This document shows, piece by piece, positions 1 through 5,751 of a DNA stretch of 6,157 bases. A model generated the notes under the pieces. That model was not told the origin of the DNA, did no database searches, and was given only the letters and a program-made list of their open reading frames with translations. The DNA comes from Halobacteriales archaeon. Lineage in GTDB: Archaea > Thermoplasmatota > E2 > JACPAO01 > JAHFTW01. Position 1 is the stretch's first letter; each line of letters begins with the position of its first letter. The position numbers and the translations under genes were made by a program. The stretch covers positions 1 to 6,157 of the forward strand of contig JAIVGU010000224.1 of the NCBI GenBank assembly GCA_020201445.1, written 5' to 3'.

Positions 1-33
1 CGTGGTTTGGAGTCAAGGAAAACGGCCACAACC

Positions 34-40
34 GTTATGG
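34..40 (+). promoter_or_regulatory. Possible TATA-like core promoter of the lipoprotein gene
   Basis: TTAT at 35-38 stands out in GC-rich DNA, 26-29 nt before ATG 64. That is the distance expected of an archaeal TATA box if transcription starts at the start codon. No Shine-Dalgarno motif precedes ATG 64. The assignment rests on spacing alone. Confidence 0.5.
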
Positions 41-63
41 TCCCCCTGGGGTCCGGCCATCCC

Positions 64-1542
64 ATGAAGTCCCTTGGGGTCCTCGCGCTCCTGACGCTGG
101 CCGCCCTGGCCGGCTGCGTCTCCTCGAACGACAGCGGCTCCACCACCACAGGCAGCGGCCCGCACGCCTCCGCCGTGCGCTTCCCGACCCCGCCGGACAC
201 CATGATGGAGGGCGCGGGCCACGACCACACCAACCCGGCGCAGCACAAGACGCTGTGGAACTATGCCTTCGCCTCCCGCGACCCGCTGCTGCAGAACGCC
301 GCCGACGCCGCGGGGCTGCACGCCATGGACCTCCAGGCGGGCTGGCTGTTCGGCGCCGTCTACGGCTCGCACGGCGCCTCCGTCGACGGCGGCGTGCAGA
401 TCTGGGACGCCCACACCGACCCGCTGCACCCGAAGCAGGTGGGCAAGTGGACCATCCCGGGCAGCGTGGGTGGCGACCGCTCCATCGGCGCCACCCCCGA
501 CGGCGACTTCGCGGTCATCGGCCTGGAGCCGGTGGACTGCCTCGGCCACGTCAACCCCCTCGGCGCCGTGACGAGCGCCTACCTCATCGACGCCCGCGAC
601 AAGGCGCTGCCCAAGGTCGCCGACGTCCTGACCCCCGCCGGCACCACCGGCTCGCCGGGGCAGAACACGCAGCACACCTCGACCCACTCCATCTACGTCC
701 ACCGCATCCACGGCAAGGACTACGCGTTCATCTTCGGCGACATCTACCGCATCGACCGCAGCGAGCAGGGCGCCAAGCTCGTGTTCGTCGCGTCGGTCAG
801 CACCGGCCACGACATCTACGTCCGCGACACGCCCTGGAACGCGACGTGGGCGCTCTCCGCCGACGGCCAGGGCGGCATGGTGGTCGTCGACGTGAGCGAC
901 CCCGCCAAGCCGTTCACCATCGGGCAGTGGGACCTCGCCAACCGCGCCGACCTGGCCAAGGAGCAGGGCGACTACTACTTCCACACCGCCGACGTCGACT
1001 TCGTGGGCGGCCAGACGCTCATCGTGATGACCTCGGAGGACTTCGCGCCCCACGTCAGCCCCTTCTGGGTGCTTGACGGCAACCCGTTGCGGGCGGTCGA
1101 GCGCGGCGGCGCCCCGGTCAACCTGGGGGTCCTCGGCGAGTGGCACAACCCTTACAACCACACCGCGGCGAACATCCGCTTCAGCCTGCACAACCCGCGC
1201 TTCCACGACGGCGGCATCCTGACCATCTCCAGCTACCACGCCGGCTTCTTCCAGCTCGACCTGCGCGACCCCTCGTTCTGGGAGCACCCGTCCCTCATCG
1301 CGGACGGCGCCTACGCCGACGGCATGGCGCCCCTGCTGGTCGACCCGGTCGAGAGCGCCGTGGAGGACCAGCTCTGCGGCCTGGGAGTCAGCATCGACGC
1401 GCCGGAGCAGATGGACGTCGCGATGGGACAGCACGGCGTCATGTACCTCGCGGACGTCTTCATGGGCCTCTACACGTTCAAGCCCACCGACGACCACCCG
1501 GTGTACGGGACGCATCCGGTCGCGCCGGTCCTGCCCGGGTAG
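64..1542 (+). CDS. Secreted lipoprotein with LVIVD-type beta-propeller repeats
   Basis: Predicted 492-residue surface lipoprotein. The N-terminus has one Lys, a hydrophobic stretch (residues 4-16) and a lipobox L15-A16-G17-C18, so Cys18 should be lipid-modified and the protein anchored outside the membrane. A Ser/Thr/Gly-rich linker follows (19-35). The body shows recurring strand-type repeats: VQIWDAHTDPLHP near 111, AYLIDARDKALPK near 172, and the clearest one, MVVVDVSDPAKP near 272, which matches the LVIVD repeat of predicted beta-propellers. Later segments (HNPRFHDGGILTISSYHAGF at 376-395 and MYLADVFMGLYTF at 460-472) look like further blades. Only two other Cys remain (C159, C438), possibly a disulfide. 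It is rich in His and Asp, but I see no catalytic signature, so the ligand is unknown. I chose ATG 64 because it places Met-Lys directly before the hydrophobic core and lies 26-29 nt after a TTAT island; TTG 7 and ATG 37 in the same frame would add a poor signal-peptide N-region. It converges on the FEN1 gene across a palindromic gap. Confidence 0.5.
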   Translation: MKSLGVLALLTLAALAGCVSSNDSGSTTTGSGPHASAVRFPTPPDTMMEGAGHDHTNPAQHKTLWNYAFASRDPLLQNAADAAGLHAMDLQAGWLFGAVYGSHGASVDGGVQIWDAHTDPLHPKQVGKWTIPGSVGGDRSIGATPDGDFAVIGLEPVDCLGHVNPLGAVTSAYLIDARDKALPKVADVLTPAGTTGSPGQNTQHTSTHSIYVHRIHGKDYAFIFGDIYRIDRSEQGAKLVFVASVSTGHDIYVRDTPWNATWALSADGQGGMVVVDVSDPAKPFTIGQWDLANRADLAKEQGDYYFHTADVDFVGGQTLIVMTSEDFAPHVSPFWVLDGNPLRAVERGGAPVNLGVLGEWHNPYNHTAANIRFSLHNPRFHDGGILTISSYHAGFFQLDLRDPSFWEHPSLIADGAYADGMAPLLVDPVESAVEDQLCGLGVSIDAPEQMDVAMGQHGVMYLADVFMGLYTFKPTDDHPVYGTHPVAPVLPG

Positions 1543-1600
1543 GCGACCGAGACCACGGATTCACGGATTTCACGGAAAGGCTTCCCTCTCCTGGCTCTCC

Positions 1601-1699
1601 GCGAACCGTGGATTTCGCGGATGACGAGGATTGAGGCTTTTCCTTGGACCTGCGCCAGTCCAACTTGAATCCGCGTCATCCGCGAAATCCGCGGTTCGC
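1601..1699. terminator. Inner stem-loop, possible 3'-end structure for convergent transcripts
   Basis: A stem of about 30 bp with a 35-nt loop would form in RNA from either strand, starting 58 nt after the lipoprotein stop codon. Only a TTTT (1638-1641) lies within the loop, so it is not a classical T-tract terminator for the + strand. A role in 3'-end protection or in blocking read-through is inferred from its position. Confidence 0.5.
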
Positions 1700-1712
1700 T
1701 GTGAGCCATGCG

Positions 1713-1721
1713 AAAAAAAAA
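1713..1721 (-). terminator. Poly-T terminator of the FEN1 gene
   Basis: Nine consecutive A on the + strand read as T9 on the minus strand, about 36 nt past the FEN1 stop codon. It is the longest homopolymer in this GC-rich window. Archaeal RNA polymerase typically terminates at such T-tracts. The tract lies between the inner and outer arms of the palindrome. Confidence 0.5.
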
Positions 1722-1756
1722 GCTCCCCGCAATCTGTGAATCCGTGGTTTAGTGGG

Positions 1757-2827
1757 TTAGAACAGGGTCCGCTGCGCCTGCCTGCTGCGCCCCGCTCCGA
1801 AGCGCGCCAGCGCAGCGTCGACGCGCTCCAGGCTGAAGCCGTGCTTCTCGACCATCAGCGCGCGCACCGCTTCGGCGTCGGGGGCCTTGAGCGCGAGGTC
1901 GGCGGGGTCCACCTCGGCGTGGGCGGGCTGCAAGAAGATGGCGCGCACGGCGTCGCGGTCCGCGAGGGCCTCGTGCTGCTCCAGGATGGCGCGCTCCACC
2001 GCCGACGTGGCCGCCGCTGGGCCTGCCGAGAGCCGGTCGAGCAGCGCCTCCAGGCTGCCCTCCTTCTTGACGAGGGCAATCGCCTTCTTCGCGCCAATGC
2101 CCTTGACGCCGGGATGGAAGTCGGTGCCGACCAGCAGGGCCGCGTCGAGGAGCTGCCCGTGCGTGAGGCCCAGGGCGTCGAGGGTCGCCTGGAGCGGGAT
2201 CTCCTCCGGCTGCACGTCGACCCACACCTGCTTGCCCGGCAGCTTGCGGCGGCCCCCGGTGGCGAGGTGGCGCACGAGCAGCGGCGTGCCGAAGAGGAGG
2301 CTGTCGAAGTCCTGCGAGACGGCGCCGTGCACCAAGCCCTGCCGGCACATCCACGCCGCCTGCGCCTCGCCCTCGCTGGGCGCCTGCAGGACCGGGATGC
2401 CGAGGGCGCGCAGCAGCTCCTGCGCCTGCGTCACCATCGGCGCGGTGAGGCGGCTGGTCTGCTGCGCCTTGGTGCGCGCCGTCTCCAGGTCGCCGGCCTC
2501 GCGCGCCGCGTCGTACTCCGCCTGCGCCTTCTCCTTGCGCGCCGCCCGCGCCGCCAGCGTCTCCTTCTTCAGCTCGGGCGCCACGCCGTCGAAGACGAAG
2601 ACGGGCTTGATGCCGGCCTCGACGAGCGCGGCGGTGCGGTAGAGCGTCCCCGCGAGGTGGCTGGTGACGCGGCCCTCCTTGTCCATCAGCGGCGTGCCGT
2701 CGGGCTGGCGGATGGAGGAGAGGAACTGGTAGAGGATGTTCCAGGCGTCCACGGCGAGGCGCTTGCCCGTGAAGTGCGCCAGCGTGACGGGGGTCCGCAC
2801 GACGACGTCGCCGAGGTCGATGCCCAC
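1757..2827 (-). CDS. fen: Flap endonuclease 1 (FEN1/XPG family)
   Basis: Structure-specific 5' nuclease that removes 5' flaps during Okazaki-fragment maturation and long-patch base-excision repair, normally bound to the PCNA clamp. The product has 356 residues, slightly longer than the usual 340-350. The N-domain starts MGIDLGDVV and contains D27 and D80 (VFVFDG). The I-domain has SEGEAQAA with E152 and E154, then SQDFDSLLFG with D173 and D175. D236 (LVGTDFHPG) precedes the helix-hairpin-helix VKGIGAKKA (241-249). All seven metal-binding acids expected for archaeal FEN1 are present, as is the helical arch over roughly 80-130. The GTG start at 2827 is set by this N-terminus; an in-frame upstream extension is non-homologous. 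The C-terminus ends in QRTLF, a PCNA-interacting peptide apparently cut short. No Shine-Dalgarno motif is visible. It is divergent from the M28 gene and convergent with the lipoprotein gene. Confidence 0.5.
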   Translation of the reverse strand: MGIDLGDVVVRTPVTLAHFTGKRLAVDAWNILYQFLSSIRQPDGTPLMDKEGRVTSHLAGTLYRTAALVEAGIKPVFVFDGVAPELKKETLAARAARKEKAQAEYDAAREAGDLETARTKAQQTSRLTAPMVTQAQELLRALGIPVLQAPSEGEAQAAWMCRQGLVHGAVSQDFDSLLFGTPLLVRHLATGGRRKLPGKQVWVDVQPEEIPLQATLDALGLTHGQLLDAALLVGTDFHPGVKGIGAKKAIALVKKEGSLEALLDRLSAGPAAATSAVERAILEQHEALADRDAVRAIFLQPAHAEVDPADLALKAPDAEAVRALMVEKHGFSLERVDAALARFGAGRSRQAQRTLF

Positions 2828-2849
2828 GCGCCGGCATGGGGAGGGAACC

Positions 2850-2860
2850 GTTAGGCTTTG
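2850..2860 (-). promoter_or_regulatory. Possible TATA-like core promoter of FEN1
   Basis: Read on the minus strand, CAAAGCCTAAC is the only A/T-rich island upstream of GTG 2827. Its CTAA lies 24-27 nt before the start codon, consistent with a leaderless archaeal transcript. The match to a TATA box is weak and the call depends on position. Confidence 0.5.
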
Positions 2861-2864
2861 CACC

Positions 2865-2934
2865 CCCGACCCTCCGCAGAGGACGCCGAGCCCGCAGGGA
2901 CCCCGTCGCGGCGGTCCCTGCGTCCTCGGTCGGG
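2865..2934. repeat. Interrupted palindrome between two divergent promoters
   Basis: The 3' arm (2913-2934, 22 nt) is fully complementary to the 5' arm once two blocks are skipped. The pairing blocks are 2865-2871, 2879-2884 and 2894-2902; the unpaired blocks are 2872-2878 (7 nt) and 2885-2893 (9 nt). The loop is 2903-2912. The innermost stem is a perfect 9 bp, GCAGGGACC with GGTCCCTGC. The word GACGCCGAG occurs twice, at 2882-2890 (inside the element) and 2936-2944 (just outside it). The element lies between the FEN1 and M28 A/T islands, so it could be an operator, an insulator or a REP-like repeat. Confidence 0.5.
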
Positions 2935-2945
2935 AAGACGCCGAG

Positions 2946-2956
2946 AAACTACTAAT
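2946..2956 (+). promoter_or_regulatory. Possible TATA-like core promoter of the M28 gene
   Basis: AACTACTAAT is the only A/T-rich stretch before the M28 gene. It overlaps the ATG at 2955, too close to serve as its TATA box, but CTACTAAT lies 23-30 nt before an in-frame GTG at 2979. It therefore bears on which start codon is used. Confidence 0.5.
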
Positions 2957-4058
2957 GCCGAAGCGGGGTCGGAAGCGCGTGAAGGCTGCCGCCGCGGTGG
3001 CGCTCCTCCTGGTGACGGGCCTCTCCGGCTGCATGAACGGCAGCGCGCCCACCTCCTCCACGACCTCCGGCAGCGCCACGCCCGCGTCCATCCCCTTGCC
3101 CCCGTTCGACGGCGGGGCCGCGCTCGCGTTCGTCAAGCAGGTGGCGCTCAACCCCGACGGCACGCCCCGCTTCCGCATCCCCGGCACGCAGGGCCAGCTC
3201 GACGGCGCCGCGGCGCTCTGGAACGCCACCGCCGTGCCCGGCTGGGGGCGCGCGTGGCAGAACTTCACCGGCGAGGACTACCTGGCGCTCAACCGCAGCG
3301 TGGTGCAAGGCTACACGCCGGGCCCGGGCGTGCAGCGCCACTACTGCAGCGAGGAGGCGGAGGCCAGGGTGCCGGGGCTCCGCTTCGCCAACCTGCTCGC
3401 CGTCCGCCCCGCCGCCTCCGCGGGGGCGCCGCTCCTGCTGCTGGGCGCCCACTGGGACTCCCAGATGCACAGCGACATGGACACGCCCGGGAACCGCTCG
3501 AAGCCGGACCCCGGCGCGAACGACGGCGCGTCCGGCGTGGGCGTCCTGCTCCAGCTCATGCGCTCCGTCGACGCCCTCGGCCCGCTGCCCTTTGCCGTGG
3601 GCGTCCTGCTCATCGACGGCGAGGACGGCTTCTACGACTGCTACCCCGACGCCGGGAGCCTCTACTTTGCGCAGCGCCCGCCCCGCCCGGTGGCGGCGTT
3701 CGTCCTGCTCGACATGGTGGGCGACCCCGGCGCCCTCTACCCCCGCGAGTCGGCCAGCCAGCGCAGCGCGCCGGGCCTCCTGGGGCTGCTGTGGCGGCAC
3801 GGCCAGTCCACGCCCTACGGCGCGGCGCACTTCGTCGACCACGCCACCAGCATCGAGGACGACCACCTCGCCTTCATCCAGGCCGGCATCCCCGCCGTGG
3901 ACATCATCGACGCGGGCCGCCCCACCACGTTCCCGCCGCAGTGGGACACCGCCCACGACACGGTCGACCTCCTGGACGCCCGGATGCTCGGGCTGGTCGG
4001 GCAGGTGCTGCTGGCCACGCTGCGCGACCCGGCCCTGCCGCCGCTGCTCTCGCCTTAG
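2955..4058 (+). CDS. M28-family zinc peptidase / glutaminyl-cyclase-like lipoprotein
   Basis: Predicted extracytoplasmic zinc hydrolase of 367 residues, either an aminopeptidase or a glutaminyl-peptide cyclotransferase-like enzyme. A basic N-region and hydrophobic core (11-22) lead to a lipobox L23-S24-G25-C26, then a Ser/Thr linker (27-45). M28 landmarks appear in order: LLLGAHWDS with H166 and D168; GANDGASGVG with bridging D190; LIDGED with probable catalytic E223 and ligand D224; LLDMVGD with D253; IEDDHLAFIQAGIPAVDII (300-318), close to the IEDDH segment of glutaminyl cyclases. The final zinc His, normally in a WHTxxDT-type motif, is not in place: the sequence is W330-D-T-A-H334-D-T. Two other Cys (C131, C229) might form a disulfide. 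No Shine-Dalgarno motif is seen. GTG 2979 (giving MKAAAAVALLLV) is a serious alternative start that fits the upstream A/T island better. Substrate is not predictable. Confidence 0.5.
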   Translation: MPKRGRKRVKAAAAVALLLVTGLSGCMNGSAPTSSTTSGSATPASIPLPPFDGGAALAFVKQVALNPDGTPRFRIPGTQGQLDGAAALWNATAVPGWGRAWQNFTGEDYLALNRSVVQGYTPGPGVQRHYCSEEAEARVPGLRFANLLAVRPAASAGAPLLLLGAHWDSQMHSDMDTPGNRSKPDPGANDGASGVGVLLQLMRSVDALGPLPFAVGVLLIDGEDGFYDCYPDAGSLYFAQRPPRPVAAFVLLDMVGDPGALYPRESASQRSAPGLLGLLWRHGQSTPYGAAHFVDHATSIEDDHLAFIQAGIPAVDIIDAGRPTTFPPQWDTAHDTVDLLDARMLGLVGQVLLATLRDPALPPLLSP

Positions 4059-4225
4059 CAGGATTCCGGGCCTTTGTGCGCAGCCTCTTGGCCCATGCTG
4101 GACGAGCAGGGGAGGCGGAAGCGGGGCGGACGGGGACGCTCGACCATCACCGCCCGCCACGCCCTCCGCAGGCAGGGGTTCCGGGCGACGGGCAACGCCC
4201 CTTCCCCGCGATCCGGAATCCCTGC
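4058..4225. repeat. Imperfect inverted repeat bracketing a convergent gap
   Basis: GCAGGATTCCGG at 4058-4069 is complementary to 4213-4225 apart from one bulged base. The arms begin at the last base of the M28 stop codon and end 10 nt before the GlmM stop codon. The interior (4070-4212) is GC-rich with only short, weak hairpins, and I see no gene or T-tract in it. The right arm, read on the minus strand, contains CGGAT and GGGATT words that might be a decayed copy of the 9-nt units seen at 1552-1748, but this is uncertain. Confidence 0.5.
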
Positions 4226-4235
4226 CGATCCGTTC

Positions 4236-5627
4236 CTAGGCCGGCAGGCTGGCCGCGGACTCGACGGCGCGGGCGAGGATGCCCTTGAAGCGGTCCACCA
4301 GCGCCTGTGCCAAGGCCGCGGATGGGGCTTCGGCCTGGATGCGGTAGATGGGCTCCGTGCCGCTCGGCCGCACCAGGACCCACCCCTCCGCGAGGTAGGC
4401 CTTCACGCCGTCGCGGTCGTCCACCGACTGGATGCCGGTCTCCGCCACCAGGGCGTCCTTGTAGCTGGCCAGCACCGCCGTCTTCCGCTCGTCCGGGACG
4501 TGGACCTTGTCCTTGACGAGCGCGTAGGAGGGAATCTCGGCGAGGAGGCCCGACAGGGGGCGGCCCGTCTTCGCGAGCAGCTCCAGGACGAACGCCATGG
4601 CCATGAGGCCGTCGCGGCACACCTGGTGGCGGGTGAACATGAGGCCGCCGTTGTCCTCGCCGCCGAAGACCGCCTTGTGCCTGAGCATCTCGCGCGCCAC
4701 GACGGGGGAGCCGACGACGGTCCACTCCAGGCGGCCACCACCCATCCTCACGGCGTCGGCCACGCAGGAGGAGCTGGAGACGGCGGTGCAGACGACGCTG
4801 CCGGGCGGGTGGCGCTTGAGCTCCCACAGGCAGCCGAGCGCGAGGCTGCGGTCGCCCCAGACGTAGTCCCCCTTCTCGTCGATGAAGACCGCGCGGTCGG
4901 CGTCGCCGTCCTGCAGGATGCCGAGGTGCGCCTTGGTGCGCTTGACCTCCTCCATGCAGCGCTTGGCGTTGGGCGGGCTCGGCTCGCTCGGGCGGTCCCT
5001 GAAGGCCCCGTCCAGCTCGCACGACAGCGGCACCACCTGCACCCCCAGCGCGGACATGAGGCGGGGCGCCGTGACGCAGCCCGCGCCGCCGCCAGGGTCC
5101 AGGACGACCTTCAGCTTGGCGTTGCGGATGGCCTGCTTGTCCACCTGCCGCAGCACCGCCTCGACGTAGTGGTCCGCCGCGCCCTTGTCCGAGCCGTGCG
5201 TGCCGACCTCCTGCCACGGCACCATGCGGAAGCGTTCGCCGTAGTACAGCGCCTCCACGGCCGCCTCCTCCTCCTGCGAGGTCTCCGTGCCGTCGGGGGC
5301 GACGAGCTTGATGCCGTTGTACTCCGGCGGGTTGTGGCTCGCCGTGATGATGCCGCCCGCCGCGAACCGCTTGTCGCGGACATAGAGCTGGATGCCGGGG
5401 CTGGGCAGGATGCCGATGTCCACGGTGTGGACCCCCGTGGCGTTGACACCGGCGCAGAACGCCGCCATGAGGTGCGGGCCCGAGGAGCGCGCGTCGCGGC
5501 CGACGGCCACGCGGGCGCCCTTCGGGAGCCAGGAGCCGACCGCCTTGCCGAGGCGCACCGCCAGGTCGGGGGTCATGGTGGAGCCGACGACGCCGCGGAC
5601 GCCGTTGGTGCCGAACAGCCTGTTCAT
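4236..5627 (-). CDS. glmM: Phosphoglucosamine mutase / phosphomannomutase (alpha-D-phosphohexomutase)
   Basis: Cytosolic enzyme interconverting glucosamine-6-phosphate and glucosamine-1-phosphate, feeding UDP-N-acetylglucosamine for glycans; archaeal members can also act on other hexose phosphates. The 463 residues cover all four domains of the superfamily: FGTNGVRG near the N-terminus (5-12); TASHNP (95-100) with phosphorylated catalytic Ser97; the metal loop DGDADR (240-245) with D240, D242 and D244; the sugar-specificity loop GEDNGG (323-328), which resembles archaeal GlmM-type enzymes; and the phosphate-binding loop RPSGTEP (420-426). Nothing is missing. ATG 5627 gives the conserved MNRLFGTNG start and lacks a Shine-Dalgarno motif. 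Upstream on the same strand is the rhodanese gene, 124 bp away with a palindrome between, so co-transcription is possible but not shown. Its 3' end converges on the M28 gene. Preference for the glucosamine over the mannose substrate is by family resemblance only. Confidence 0.5.
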   Translation of the reverse strand: MNRLFGTNGVRGVVGSTMTPDLAVRLGKAVGSWLPKGARVAVGRDARSSGPHLMAAFCAGVNATGVHTVDIGILPSPGIQLYVRDKRFAAGGIITASHNPPEYNGIKLVAPDGTETSQEEEAAVEALYYGERFRMVPWQEVGTHGSDKGAADHYVEAVLRQVDKQAIRNAKLKVVLDPGGGAGCVTAPRLMSALGVQVVPLSCELDGAFRDRPSEPSPPNAKRCMEEVKRTKAHLGILQDGDADRAVFIDEKGDYVWGDRSLALGCLWELKRHPPGSVVCTAVSSSSCVADAVRMGGGRLEWTVVGSPVVAREMLRHKAVFGGEDNGGLMFTRHQVCRDGLMAMAFVLELLAKTGRPLSGLLAEIPSYALVKDKVHVPDERKTAVLASYKDALVAETGIQSVDDRDGVKAYLAEGWVLVRPSGTEPIYRIQAEAPSAALAQALVDRFKGILARAVESAASLPA

Positions 5628-5648
5628 CGGGCGCCGGAGCGGCCGGCA

Positions 5649-5661
5649 GGGGAAAAGCCCC
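5649..5661 (-). promoter_or_regulatory. Possible core promoter region of glmM
   Basis: AAAA at 5653-5656 (TTTT on the coding strand) lies 26-29 nt before ATG 5627 and is flanked by GGGG and CCCC, giving a tiny potential hairpin. The spacing fits a TATA-position element of a leaderless transcript, but the sequence is a poor TATA box. It could instead be a short T-stretch ending the upstream rhodanese transcript. Confidence 0.5.
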
Positions 5662-5680
5662 GCGTTCTGTCCATCCGACC

Positions 5681-5742
5681 AACCATGGATTCCACGCATT
5701 GCACGGAAGATTGAATCCGTTCTCTCCGTGCAATCCTTGGTT
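5681..5742. repeat. Small palindrome of the same 9-nt-unit family
   Basis: Stem ATTGCACGGA (5698-5707) pairs perfectly with TCCGTGCAAT (5725-5734) around a 17-nt loop. The outer part AACCATGGATT (5681-5691) pairs with the end of the 3' arm (to 5742) with one mismatch if CCACGCATT (5692-5700), one extra 9-nt unit, is looped out. The units CCATGGATT, CCACGCATT and GCACGGAAG have the same length and character as those at 1552-1632, and the outer AACCA...GGATT end matches the outer ACCACGGATT end there. It fills much of the gap between the rhodanese and glmM genes. Confidence 0.5.
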
Positions 5743-5751
5743 TCAGAGCCG

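Larger units (their letters stand above)
1552..1748. repeat. Large nested palindrome built of CACGGATT-like units
   Basis: The convergent gap between the lipoprotein gene and FEN1 folds onto itself twice. Outer arms at 1552-1569 and 1731-1748 are complementary at 17 of 18 positions, the exception being a possible G-U pair. Inner arms at 1601-1632 and 1668-1699 are complementary at 30 of 32 positions, one of the exceptions again a possible G-U pair, around a 35-nt loop (1633-1667). The arms consist of degenerate words about 9 nt apart: CACGGATTT, CGCGGATGA, CGAGGATTG. The outer repeat starts 10 nt after one stop codon and ends 9 nt before the other. No transposase or reading frame is inside. 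It could be a REP/MITE-like extragenic element or a shared 3'-end structure for both transcripts. Confidence 0.5.

Noticed and set aside
13..1515. Long open frame on the minus strand opposite the lipoprotein gene
   Set aside because: Its product is dominated by Val, Arg, Gly, Ala and Asp with no domain signature, as expected for the antisense of a GC-rich gene. The + strand frame has a signal peptide and repeats.
1552..1750. CRISPR-like array
   Set aside because: The repeat words are about 9 nt, degenerate and adjacent, without regular unique spacers. The order is inverted rather than direct, and no cas genes are near.
1543..1756. Small protein-coding gene in the convergent gap
   Set aside because: The short frames here run through both palindrome arms and into neighbouring genes, with no recognisable start context or protein-like composition.
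1631..2854. Long + strand frame opposite FEN1
   Set aside because: It is Arg/Leu/Ala-rich without motifs, and it runs through the palindrome and the poly-A tract. It is a shadow of the FEN1 frame.
2828..3268. In-frame upstream extension of FEN1 that would overlap the M28 gene
   Set aside because: Conserved FEN1 begins at MGIDLGDVV (GTG 2827). The extension has no homology I recognise and is antisense to M28 coding sequence.
4074..5714. Long + strand frame opposite glmM
   Set aside because: It is low-complexity antisense translation covering the GlmM catalytic motifs, which read clearly on the minus strand.
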